From assembly GCA_028023455.1 (NCBI GenBank), contig JAQFVV010000021.1, positions 7,904,853 to 7,968,852 on the forward strand: 64,000 nucleotides of DNA, in the 5' to 3' direction. The position numbers were made by a program, and so were the translations under genes. This DNA comes from Epiperipatus broadwayi. Lineage: Eukaryota; Onychophora; Udeonychophora; Euonychophora; Peripatidae. This document shows, piece by piece, positions 33,116 to 47,189 of the stretch (its first letter is position 1; every line of letters starts with the position of its first letter). The notes beneath the pieces were generated by a model. It was given only the letters and a program-made list of their open reading frames with translations, was not told the origin of the DNA and did no database searches.

Positions 33116-34461
33116 CAGGCAGTCCCCTAGTTATGAACTTAATTGGTTCCTGACATGTGTTTGAAAGTTGAAAATGTTTGAAAATAGATGTATGTTAAAA
33201 AAAACATCAAAGAGTGTTTTCAAAATACAGTATTTATTTTTATTGATTAGTATCTGGAGTTTTGTTTACAAATTTATCAAGAGTTAATTGAATTGTATTA
33301 CTTTTCTTCTCTTGATAAAGTATTCTGTTACTTTCTGTGTCTTTTTCTATTACCCTTCATATATGACATATACTGTCTCCATTGGGATCACAGTCCATGG
33401 TGGTCAAAAATTTGTCAAGATGTATGAAGACTTCATTCATATTCTTGATTGTCAAACTCTTAACAATAAGTTTTATATCATGTTCTTCTTCATTTTGTAT
33501 GGTTCAATCAAGTTTTTATATGACAGAGGTTCTGAGTGAGATTGCAGTAACTCATCAATATCTTCATCAGTGACATTGCTTGCTACAATTTGAGCAGAGT
33601 CTTGTTTTAATTTTTTGTTCCAATCTTCAGCAAACTAAAAGCCTTTTTGATGTTGATCTTCAATCCATAAAGCCAAAGATTTCTTCATTTCAACCATTAC
33701 TCAGTCATGTCTCTTCGAAACAATCTTTGAATAAATATTTCCACAATTTTTAACATATTACTTAATTTTGTTCTTGTTTTTCACAATTGTATATATTGTT
33801 AATCAGTTTAAATTACATGAACATGTGATTGAAGCAAAAGATTCACCATTTTCATAACATCTAATTATATCCATTTCTGTTTTGACCATTTGGGGTTGAT
33901 GAGACATTGATTTCTTTTTGGGTGTATCAACGCTGCTGTTTTTTTATTTTTCTCTCATGTTTTTAATTAATAAGAGTGAAAAAATTTTTACCAAAACAGA
34001 AATATATACAGTGTATATGCAGCATAATCATGCACAAACTACTTTTAAAAACAAAACAATTCTGTTCAAGACAGTCTGTGATGATACTAAAAATAAAAGT
34101 AATTAATGTCAGAGAGATGTGAAGATTTACTGTATTTTACATAAGTTCTTATTGCTCTCATACTTTAAATCATTTTCTAAATTTCAAAGTTTATCTTTCT
34201 TTAGACAAAATTCAATTATGAATGTATGTAAATCCTTTTTTTTTATCAAATACTGTAAATTTGTAGTGTTAATTACTAAAGGACTTTTTTAATTATTAAA
34301 GTACTAAAATACTGTACAATTTTGAATACCCATTTTTTTCCACAGTATATAGCACTAATTATACATGAAATTATGTGCCTAGATAAAGATCTAAAGTCAA
34401 AAAGCTATTACATAATAGTGAAATGTTTATAACTCAAGTGTTCATAACTAGGGGTTACCTG
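33116..34461 (-). mobile_element. Internally deleted Tigger-like transposon with TIRs and TA duplication
   Basis: Left end CAGGCAGTCCCCTAGTTATG and right end (reverse complement) CAGGTAACCCCTAGTTATGA match at about 20 of 22 bases, each flanked by TA (33114-33115 and 34462-34463), giving a 1,346-bp element. Inside, the minus strand has a CENP-B-like start near 33925-33790 (TPKKK...MVKTEMDIIRCYENGE), LALWIEDQHQKG near 33670, an acidic VTDEDIDELL block, and near the end MDCDPNG and IQLTLDKFVNK. These are the N- and C-terminal parts of a TIGD1-like transposase; the DDE core is missing. It is non-autonomous. Its C-terminal block suggests descent from the same lineage as the pseudogene at 27.6 kb. 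Confidence 0.85.
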
Positions 34462-34502
34462 TATATATATATATATATATATATTACCTGTATATATATA
34501 TG
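34462..34502. repeat. (TA)n tract with a short duplication of the transposon end
   Basis: TA repeats directly after the Tigger-like right end, with TTACCTG repeated at 34456 and 34485. This suggests local slippage or a duplicated end. Confidence 0.7.
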
Positions 34503-35498
34503 AAAAATACATTTTTAAGTATTAAGAAATGAAGATGATGGAGTAGAGAAACTTGCGGTATGCCAGATTCTTAATTCGTATTAGTCAGGTGATCATGTTA
34601 ATTCTGTTACTGTCTGCTAAATGTATAATGAATAATTTTCCAAAATAAAATTTCTTATAAACAACTATAGTCATAAGGGTATGTATTACTAAAGGTTAGC
34701 CTGGAATCCATAGAAGAAAAGAAAAAGAGAAAAAAAAAAACTTTTAATCAAAAAATAAAAGACTTGAACACTAGATGGGTAAATGAAATGATCCAAATAA
34801 AATTGTCATATATGGGTAAACTTACCAATTTTTTTTGTGTGTATTGTTATAATCCTGAGAGATATAGGGGAAATTTACATTTTACTTGATTTATTTAACT
34901 TTTTAAAATACATGAGTATTTTTATTTATTTTTTGGATTATTAATTTTATGATTTGGCATAAAATTATATGTATTTTTTGTATGTTTCATTCTCTCTATT
35001 ACTGTATTAATAAAGGAGGGGAAAATCTCATATATATATGTGTTTGTGTGTACATTGTTCCATAGACCCAAATTTTTATGTATAAAATATAAATGAAAAA
35101 AAGGGGTGTCTGGTAGTTAATGATATAATGGATATCACATTCAATGTATAATCGGATAGGGGGGAATGTAATTTATTTTATAGGTTTTATGTTTGGGGTT
35201 TATTTAGGTTTGGGTGAAGGGAGATGTATATAAAATATATATTTGGGAAAATATAATTTTGTCATATTTTGTTATTATTTGTTTATTGAAGTGACATTTA
35301 AAAAAAGGGTTTTGAAATAAATTGATAAAATTAATAAAATACATAATTTGAAAATCAATCTTTTCTATAATCCATTAGGAGATAGTATAAGTGAATCCTG
35401 CATCTCTATTTCCAATTGTTTATTAATACCACTTATCCTGAGAGTTAGGGTAAAATCTTGAGCTATTAGAGGATATTGCCATACCAGGAATTAATGTG

Positions 35499-35538
<40 letters not shown>

Positions 35539-36992
35539 ATGTGTTCCCTCATTGCATAATCTTTATTTAGTTTAAAATTGGTGTTTAAACTTGATAAAAA
35601 AAGTCAGTAGGAATAAATATGCCTTGAAGAATTGAAATCAAATATAAATTATTTCTATATAATTATAGCTATGCACCAGATAGCTATAAAATATAAATAA
35701 TTAATCCTAGTTTAGTTATCTTAATTTTACAAAGTGAAAAAGAAGGGATATTTTTAAGAATAAACTCTTAATAAAACCATGCATGGATAGAGAATATTAT
35801 TATTGTCATTTGAAGCCTGTGAGGTTTGGATAATATTCCAAGTCTCTTGTGAAAATAACCACCTGAGGATTCATTGATTGGTGCAATATATAAAAAATAC
35901 AATTGCTTGCTGTGAGCTGAAAGTTCAAATATAAAAATGACAATTCATCTTCCCAAGTGTTATATTATTTTAGCAATGCCTTCTGGATTATGCTGTTTGA
36001 AATACAAACTTGATATTTATGCACAGAGAGGGTTGTTAAAATAACATAATGTTGGAAAGGTGGTTTGTCGTTTATAATCTCTAGTCTAAAAAGTCCCTAA
36101 TAAACCTAAAACAAAGTGTAGTACTGATGATGAAAAGAATATAAAGTTCTAAATCCACAGATACTAAAAAAATTTAAATGAACCATTTACCTAAACATTT
36201 AGATAAACTTTATATGGAAGAGATCCAAAACTAGAAGATGCTATTATAAAATTATTCACCTAACTGATGATTAATAGAAAAGAGCTTTCATTTGATTAAT
36301 GGATCAGTTTTAATCAATGACCCAATAAATATATCAAGACTGCTTTAATAATGCTTAATGGTAACTGATTTGTTTACTGTAAAGAATCTATGATATATTT
36401 CGTACAATTTTCAGTCTTAACCTGCTTTTAAGTAATGTTTATGAATGTTATTCTTATATCAGATTGGCTAATCTCATGATCTATAAGTAAAGTGTATGGC
36501 TTTCATATATGGTTCAAAATGACTAATCTCTCGAAATTTAAATGTTAAATTAATGCACACAGAAACATTGGAAGTGGTCTTTTCTTCACTTGGTAAGATA
36601 AAGCTCTATAGACCAAATGGCTAAATATGTTTTTAATCATTGTCTACATGTTCATAAATTAAACAAACTTATATGTGTTTGAATTGACTAACACCATCAT
36701 ATATGTGGTATACATGATCAGATTAATGTAAATCAGACACAACTATGATTTCTGGAATGGAAAGTTATATGTCTTCAATTTCTGGTGATAACTAATGTCT
36801 TAATGTAATTGATATGACATTAATTGGTTATTCTATGTATACAAGCGTAATCTTTGATTTTGTTAACTGGTCTCCATTGAGATTGATATGTAAAGGTCCA
36901 TTTTTTGTAAATGATTCTTATGGTTTGTGAATAAATTTTCCTTTTGAAAGATCTCTAGTGTAAAGAGTGACTATAAATATTAATATATATAT

Positions 36993-37067
<75 letters not shown>

Positions 37068-37340
37068 GTAATGTTTGGGGTTATTTCATGTAATAATTAA
37101 AGATCTGTTTAGAAGTTGTATTGATAGATAACTATCAATTGTTATTTACAGTCCTAGGATTAAATTACTTAGTCCTAATATCCAAGACAAAAAATCTATT
37201 GTTTGATATAGTTTAATCTTAAGACTGTGAATAATAATTGATAGTTTCCAGAAATATCATTGCTGAATATATCTTCAATTATTACATGAATGTAAGCTCA
37301 CACTTTGTCTTGTTTACATCATAATAAATCCCTAAGAATA
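34503..37340. repeat. AT-rich sequence with dinucleotide microsatellites
   Basis: Microsatellites: (TA)n(GT)n at about 35499-35544 and (AC)n(AT)n at about 36982-37065. Nothing else was recognised; T/G-rich strand asymmetry is visible across roughly 30-35.5 kb but marks no gene. Confidence 0.5.
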
Positions 37341-37343
37341 TTA

Positions 37344-38403
37344 ACTGTATTACTTCAATATAAGATACCCCCAACTTTAAACTGTAGTAGGATTTATGGG
37401 TGAAAAAATTGAAAAAAAATAACCCCAAAGTTTAAACTACAACATTATCATCAATAACAATCTACTGCATTCGATCCATCTTGTCCAATCACTAGCTTCT
37501 CTTCTCCACACTTTTTTATTTTATCCATCCATCTCACATCCATGTACTTAAGTAGGGAATTAATACAAATAAAATAAACTTATATAATTTATTATAAATT
37601 TTCTTCAGATGTATGGTACATTCACTTTCTACATCTTCACTTTCAGAACTTGAAATTTCATCTTCACTATTCCATCAGTTGCATCATCTTCAGGGCATTT
37701 AAATTGCAGCCAATGTTATAATTTCTTTGTCAATTTGCTTTCATTTTTTTGGACCTTTTTCTATTAAAATCTAAATCATTCTAGTAAAATAATTTATATT
37801 TTTACAAATATTTTCTGAAAAAAAATTAAAATGTGTAAAAAAAAAAAAAGATTTTAAAACATTTGTTTTCACTTTGAAATTCAAAACAACAACAATGGAA
37901 ATGTCAACATTGGCAAAGAAATGCTAAAAGATTTTAAAACATTTGTTTTCCTTTAAAAATCAAAGGAAACTATTAGAACTGTCAAAAGTTTGACAGGCAC
38001 ACCTTGTCTAGAGAACAACAAACAAACAATCAGCATCTTGGAAGGCAGTCTATCATCTCATTGTTATATTGATTTGTTAATTGTTAAACTATTCTAAAGA
38101 TTATTTGGTAATGTTTTTTTGATAAAATAATGATAAAATTGGCAAAATAATGTTAAAATTAGTGGTTTGATAGAAAGCGAGAGTTAAAGCCATTTATGAA
38201 ATTAATGCAAAAAATATTGCTTAAAAAAATTTAACATGCTATTCTGCACAGAAAACAATCATAATACTATGTGCATGTATAGCATAAAGCAAAGTTCTAC
38301 AGAAATAAGATGTTAAAATTTTCCACTTTGAATTTAAACTCCACTCCTCTTTTAGGATCCAAAATTTGAAAAAAAGTGTGGCTTATATTCAAAATAATAC
38401 AGT
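37344..38403. mobile_element. TIR element with TAA target duplication (PIF/Harbinger- or pogo-like)
   Basis: The left end CTGTATTACTTCAATATAAG (from about 37345) and right end (reverse complement) CTGTATTATTTTGAATATAA (ending at about 38402) are inverted repeats. TAA flanks both sides, fitting the 3-bp TWA target of PIF/Harbinger elements. Inside, the minus strand near 37700-37620 gives an acidic SEDEISSSESEDVE stretch, and a direct repeat of AAAGATTTTAAAACATTTGT lies at about 37848 and 37928. No catalytic domain was recognised, so the superfamily call is uncertain. Confidence 0.6.
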
Positions 38404-39846
38404 AATATATATATAACAAACCCATTACCTCTCACTAGACAGTAACTCTACTGAATATGTTTATATGATGTATCAATATATGTGCCTATGTATTTTCATT
38501 CAATTAAGTGGTTTTGACCCAAAATATTATTATTCCAAACTTGTGGATTTATTCTCGCAACTGTAATATATCCCCAATGTGTATTTATGGTCATCCAAAG
38601 AATACCAAGCGCCAATCCTTATGTGAAGTGGATATATTACCAACAAGAATACTATTTACGTAATGTGAGAGAGGTTTTGGCCATCAGCTAGCTCAGTCCC
38701 ATGGCCGGGTGGCGTCACTGCTGGGAGTAGCTAGAAATGGGGTTAGGATTTCTTTTCTCTTTTTTTAAACAAAAAAAATATCAACAACTAGATAAATGGA
38801 TCTATAAATAAATAATTAATTCCACTCTACTTCTTTGTATATTTATTTAATATTATAAAAAAAAATGTATTTATTACTGTCATTTTTAAATCGCACACAT
38901 ACGTCATTCTTTCCATAATAAATCTCTCATACACAACTCAAGTAATGAAAGTTGATACTATGAAAAAGTTTGTATCACATGACTTCTGACACTGATTACT
39001 TGATAATGTCTGCAATGAAACGAGGCTTTAAGGAAACCATATTAATTAGTTCACACATCACCTCCACTTATGATAGTAAGAAAAAAACACAGGAATTTCC
39101 TTTTCACAAAGCAAAATAAAATCATTAATTAAAGTTCATTACCTGACTCTTCCCAGGAAGTAGTAAAAGCAGATTTATCTATCTATTACAGGGTTCCATT
39201 CTACAGGTATGTTAGCAATTCAAGGTAATGATTTATAATTCCTATCCATTGGCCGACGAGGTTCATTTGATTCCATGCTGGAATTATGTGTTGTTTCAAG
39301 GCATCATGGTTTTATTAGTTGAGGCAGCTGCAGCAGGTTAAGATTATGGGTTTGGATCCAATGCAGTTTCTCCTATCCTGACATTTCTTTTGAAATCACC
39401 ATTATATAAGTTAAATACTAAAACCGTTTAGATGTTCACTGTTGTAGCTCTCTGCCAAAAAAATATTCAATGCATTCTGGGTGGCTCACTTTTATAGCCC
39501 CCTCCATTTGTTCTAGAAGCTTTTTTATCTCATTTCCGATTTTCAATGTGGACTAACCAGATCTGGTAGACGTGTGAAAACTCGTGTTGTAGCTTCTATT
39601 GTAATATAACAGAAAATAGAATCTCATTCTGCCAGAAACCTCTAGTTTTTAAAACATGAAACAAATTTCATTTCTCTCTTTTCACTACTTAATTTATTCA
39701 TACACGCATTTGTCACACACACACATATATCATTTAAACATGACAGAATCCCTCCCCCGTGTTTATGTATTTGTAACCACCACCACGTAATAAACAAAAT
39801 TAAATATTATATATATGTCTACATGTTTACTGATTAAATAATTTTA
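38404..39846. other. AT-rich sequence with a GC-richer patch
   Basis: Around 38680-38740 (GCTCAGTCCCATGGCC, GGTGGCGTCACTGCTGGG) the base composition is unlike the surroundings; I cannot assign it. The 39130-39560 part is also somewhat less AT-rich but has no readable domain. Confidence 0.4.
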
Positions 39847-39878
39847 TTTGTGACTGGGTTCGAACCCATTCTGTCACA
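39847..39878. repeat. Short palindrome built on a tRNA box B
   Basis: GTGAC, then TGGGTTCGAACCCA, then TTCT and GTCAC: a perfect palindromic T-arm-like core (GGTTCGAACCC) inside complementary GTGAC/GTCAC arms. It looks like a leftover tRNA or SINE T-arm. No box A within 80 bp on either strand. Confidence 0.5.
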
Positions 39879-39892
39879 ATATATATATATGA

Positions 39893-40025
39893 GTGTGTGT
39901 AATATAGGGAGCATACCAATAGCTCTAACAAGCTTTTATTGATAAGTGCCACAAGAAAAATGTGAGATACACAGGTCAGGAGCAATCATGGATTCTGCTC
40001 TGTTTATCCTCTAAAACTATAACAT
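39893..40025 (-). repeat. Family C fragment
   Basis: GCATACCAATAGCTCTAACA and TTATTGATAAGTGCCACAAG match the outer end of the family C arms at 9.4 and 44.2 kb. The hammerhead part (about 39990) is decayed. Confidence 0.55.
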
Positions 40026-41029
40026 TATGAACAACATTTCTGATGATAACAGATAAAATTTATTAATTGCAGTCCCAGAGACATAGTAGAGAAACAAGAG
40101 ATCTACAAGAAAATATTGGTGCCACATGACTTCAAACCCCAATAGAAATGTGCTATCTTATAACTAGATTACTATTTTGCTAACTGGCTTAAAATCAATG
40201 GACTCTATGATATATAATGCAATCTAATTAATAATGTGCATGCATGATAGGAAACAAAAAATAAACAAATAATAACTTATTAAAATGTTAATAATTTATT
40301 TATAATAATAATTGGTTAGAACTTGAGTAAACAAATATGGATAATATACTTTAAATAAATACACTGGTGAATCTATTTACACATAATTAATAACATCTGG
40401 GTTTTACATAATTATTGGTAATGATTTGCGTATTCCAAAGATTACATATTAGAACATAGGTTAATGATTAAAGAATACGCAAATACAAGTTACATAGATG
40501 AATAAAAGTCAATAAATAATCAAGATGATGCGGCTTAATATGTTAATGGAAGATATCAAATTTACAATGATTTTATTCTGAACACCATGATCTATTCAAT
40601 AGAAAATAAACAACTTTACTGAATACAAATAAATGGAGTTTGATTTTATTACAGTTTATTATAACCATACACTAAAATATATTATAAATTGCAAAGTTTA
40701 TTTAATGATATTTCATCAATGATTTAAAAAGAAAACATTTATTTGCGTATTTTGTTACATCATTCTGTTTTGACAAAATTTACTGAAAATTATTTCTTAA
40801 TGCATCTAAAGAGCATTTAATGAGAGGGCAGATAGCTTAAATAAGCTTCAAACATGACCTTTCTAACATAAAATATATAAAAGGAAAGAAGAAGATGGTT
40901 TATGAAATCACAGCATTACGACTTATAGATTAATAAGGGGCAATATAAAGTATTAATTAATAATTGCAGTGCTTACCTACATGATAATGCCAGAAAGGTG
41001 AAGTCCAATTTTAGAATGAGAGGTTTCAT
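40026..41029. other. AT-rich sequence, nothing recognised
   Basis: No feature supported. Confidence 0.45.
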
Positions 41030-41290
41030 CAACTTAAATGAATGAGAAACTCACTCGGACTTATGACAGATGACATCTGAAGAAATGGTTGGTAGGGATT
41101 CCATGGTTTGGATTTCCGATATTATCCCATGCAGAGCCTAACTACAACCTGACCCAATCCTGGAGTCAATCCTTCCAAACTCCATTAAGAAATATATCTT
41201 ATGAAATGATACAGGACCTCCAGGTATTAGCTGGACAAAGCAATATATATGAATTTTATAACGTTATCAAGGGTAAGCAATGCTAATAGG
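41030..41290 (+). other. Less AT-rich, exon-like or LINE-like island
   Basis: A 65-codon frame at 41089-41286 has ordinary amino-acid use (W, P, Q, E) unlike the surrounding low-complexity frames. Its end, EMIQDLQVLAGQSNIYEFYN, loosely recalls the linker before the RT of some LINEs (helix then FYxxLK), and AAGGGTAAGC at about 41268 would make a splice donor. Neither reading is firm. Confidence 0.25.
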
Positions 41291-42990
41291 AGTCAGGTCT
41301 GTAATGATTCTGATATGTTAACTAAGGCCCTCATAAATTAATAAAATCTAGCATAATGACATGACACAATTTAACCCATCCTTAAAGGTATGCAATTGAC
41401 CTTAAATATTGGTTAGAAAGTCAAACATAAAAGAGAGGGAATATGTAGTTCCCTACATTAAACAAATATTAATTCACTTAACGAGTAGAAAAATTACATA
41501 ATAAAATTATCATGCTGGATAGCATGAGATGCAAATGATTGATTATTAGCGAAGGTAAGGTCATGAAGCTTTATTTTACATAATATTAAAATTTACTAAA
41601 TCAATAGCATTAAGACAATAATAAACTGATATCTTAAATATGGCACTGGATAGTCTGCCATTAAACACATAGAACAATTCAGTAACATTATTCAATCAAG
41701 CAAACTTTGAATTTGGTAAGAAAGCTTACATTTTAGTATTTAAAATTTCATAATGGCGGAGTAGAAAATTAAGATAAGATCGGTTCACTAGATTGAATTA
41801 TTAGCATATTACATAAAATATAATCAAACATAAAATAAAGTTAAAAGTTTGCTGCATTTAAAATAAGATAGCAAGAGTGAAACCCAGAAAGTAGATTCTG
41901 AAAATAAAATTATAGATTTGTGCATTAGGTTTTACAAAGAGAAAGAGAAAGTCATTACTTTATGAGATTTATGATAATCAGCACTACATCATTGATTATG
42001 AAATAGACAGAGAGTTACCTTTTACTTTAAATAAATTAAAAATACACAGATGGAGGTTTTAAGTGTTCATATTGGTGGCAGAGACAGGATTACCTTCTGT
42101 TATTTGAAGACTTGATGGCTGTATGGGTTGATACTCATATGGGAAAATAATTTGGAAAAAAAAAACATAGTCAGCAATGCAGGTTTTGGAGAAATAATGG
42201 TTGGCATCTTTTAAGAGTTAAATTAGCATTTCATTAAGATAGTTTTTAAGTGGTGATGGCATGCCAGCATAGCTGTATAGAGGTGATCTTGAAAAGATCG
42301 AGAAAGTAAATGTCTTCCATTACTCAGAAGTCATATTTTAAAGATTTGGGTGACGCAGGTTCATTCTGCAACACCTTCTGAAAATAAAGCACAGAGTCCC
42401 TAGTATAGAATTTTGGGCTGTATTTATATGCCACCAAAACCTTCTAGAACTTTCTATTTGCCCTGCTGCTGGTGAAACCCAGATGTGCATTAAATGACTG
42501 GATTGCATTTATTCTTTGTTAACAGTTACATTTTAAAGATTACGAGATAAATTTGAGAGAGTATTGTTTGAATCTATTTCGAGTTTGGAAATAGATTCAA
42601 GAGATGTATTTTCCATTAACGTACAATTTCTAAAATAAATCTACTTTACCAAACAAAGTACGTTGTTTTGTTTACAAATTTCAGTTATGTTAATTACTCT
42701 CTAGAACTTTCTCTGATATTATGTCAGCTTAATAAAAATAATACACGAATTATAAAAAAACTAATAAAAAATAATCGAATATAATATGATTTTCAAAATT
42801 TGCAGCTATCTGTGATATATACACACACATACATTATTATTTATGGTGGTGGAAATTTAAATATTTCCGAATTAAACTAGTATTATTTAATCAAAATAAT
42901 GCTTAACTAACAAAAGAGGGGGGGGGGGATAATCACATGTATATGTGTACTTGCACTCCCTAGTGATTAACAAGTATACAAATGGGTTTG
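41291..42990. other. AT-rich sequence, nothing recognised
   Basis: A G homopolymer run lies near 42919-42928. The patch at 42360-42500 (CTTCTAGAACTTTC, CCCTGCTGCTGGTG) is less AT-rich but unassigned. Confidence 0.4.
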
Positions 42991-43077
42991 AACCTTCGGT
43001 TGAAGGTTTCTAATATCACCAGACAGTGAAGTAAAATTAGTATAGAAGATTTTACTGCTTCACTATCTAGAATAATC

Positions 43078-43128
43078 TCTATCATCAGACCAGTTTTGAG
43101 CTTTTGACCCACCTCAGTGAGGCCCTAA
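43078..43128 (-). ncRNA. Hammerhead-like relic, family C, left arm
   Basis: Minus strand: CUGAGGU core (A9 changed to U), stem II GGGUC/GCUC class, AAAA for GAAA, CUGGUC with a GUC triplet. Recognisable by comparison with the 9.4 and 9.9 kb copies; certainly inactive. Confidence 0.45.
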
Positions 43129-44089
43129 GATATTCAAATCCTAGACCCAAAATACCACTTCAAAAACAGCACTTGACTAATATGTAACTCTTAAGTTGAA
43201 AATCTGAAATTGTCATACATGTAAATGTCTTTAAATCCAGCTTTCTAACTGAAATAGCTATATGGGTCTGAAAACATTTCAGCCTCACCATATATTAATA
43301 ATCTCAGAAATACAACATTGCTAAAGCCTCAAGAAGAAAATTATAATAATCAATAAATAAGATATTTATTTTATATAGCATGATGTTTTTAAATTGTAAT
43401 AATAATCAGGATTAAGTTAATGCACATGCACTTTGTGGATTTTAACTATAAATGAATACTCTCACTTCCCAAACACACACATAAAGTCTTTGTGAAAAGA
43501 TAGAATGAATATCTATCCTTTCAACCCAAATGTTTAAGTATGGGCAATTTAAAAACATTGTGCTATATAAAATAAATATCTTATTTACATATGGTTAAAT
43601 TCAACTAACAATGACATATTGTACATTCTAGTAAATTTCATAAGTGTCATTCATTCAGGTATAGTAAAGGTAATTTAAAGTGATTGTTTAATATCTTGCT
43701 CTCATTTCTAAATACTTAAGATTTACCCATACTTAAACATTTGGGTTGATAGGATAGATATTCTTTCTATCTTTTCACAAAGACTTTATATTGTGTTTGG
43801 AAAGTGAGAGTATTCATTTATAGTTAAAATCCACAAAGTGCATGTGCATAATGCTGATTATTACTACAATAATCAATAAAGCAAGTCATATATCATGTGA
43901 CTTGTTTTAAGCTTGTATTACAGATATGTAATTAGGAAAGTGTTTTCATAGTCTTATAGGTATTTAAGTTAGATAGCTGGATTTAAAAACATTTATGTGT
44001 CTGAAAATTTCAGATTTTCTACGTAATAATTAAGTATTAGATAGTGTGTTTTTGAGTTGGTATTTTGGGTCTAGGGTCTGAATATCCTT

Positions 44090-44145
44090 GTGCCTCATTG
44101 AGGTGAGCCAAAAAGCTCAAAACAAGTCTGAGAATAGGGATTAAT
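44090..44145 (+). ncRNA. Hammerhead-like relic, family C, right arm
   Basis: Plus strand: UUGAGGU core, perfect stem II GAGC/GCUC with an A-rich loop, AAAA for GAAA, CAAGUC giving GUC. The same two core changes (A9 to U, G12 to A) as its partner, so they predate the inverted duplication or the subfamily lacked an active ribozyme. Confidence 0.45.
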
Positions 44146-44285
44146 TCTAGATAGAGATTTTGAATGCTTTCTCTTGTAGTACATATCAATAAAAGCTTGT
44201 TAGAGCTATTGGTATAATCCTTATATTACTTATTAGTATTACAAGTTTAAAACAAGTCACATGATATATGACTTGCTTTATTGAT

Positions 44286-44890
44286 TATATATATTGTAAA
44301 ATAATAGGTTAGTTAAACTATCTTATTATTATGAATGATTGTAATTATATAAAAAGTAATTTGTTAAATAATCCCACAAAATACAATTAGAAAATCATTA
44401 ACTGCTTTGGTAATGTCATAATCAAGTTCATTTAATCTGTCACACAATGTAAAGAGATTGAAAAAAAAATCTTTAAAAAAACAATTAGATGAGAAGAAAT
44501 ATAATCATTAACTATAGCTACTAATTAAAAATACAAGATTCTTAATCGAATATTTATAATCTAGTATGTAAATAAATTATATATAAGATTTTAATTTCAA
44601 AACACACTACCATACTAATATGGGTAACTTGAGATAGGCTTAGTTATGAAGAATCTAGTAAATATAAAACTGTTCTGACAGACTGATGCATTATTATCAA
44701 TTGTGAATAACCTCAAAAGCAGTCTGTAGAGTGATTATAAGAATAGAATTGTTTTTCACTCCCAAACTAGACAAACTCATTAAAATTATTTTCTTACTAT
44801 TTATGTGTTACAGGTTAGTAATGTTATGAAAAGATAGTTTAAGCAGGTTCTATATTCTTCTAATATAAAGTAGTATCAGTACTAGTAGTA
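44286..44890. other. AT-rich sequence, nothing recognised
   Basis: No feature supported. Confidence 0.5.
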
Positions 44891-44892
44891 CT

Positions 44893-45171
<279 letters not shown>

Positions 45172-45180
45172 CACTCAATT

Positions 45181-47189
<2,009 letters not shown>

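Larger units (their letters stand above)
43000..44285. mobile_element. Large family C foldback
   Basis: About 1.28 kb. The left half (about 43010-43570) and right half (about 43725-44280) are inverted copies around a unique centre near 43570-43725. Shared landmarks: CATTTGGGTT with ATGTTTAAGTATGG; AAAGACTTTATATTGTGTTT; TGCATGTGCA; ACATTTATGTGTCTGAAAAT; and the ribozyme zone. The outer tip (TAGAGCTATTGGTATAATCC) equals the 39.9 kb fragment. No open frame of note in the centre. Confidence 0.75.

Noticed and set aside
40026-42500. LTR retrotransposon suggested by similar GC-richer patches near 39.5 and 42.45 kb
   Set aside because: The patches share only short words; no long direct repeat, primer site or gag-pol motif was seen.
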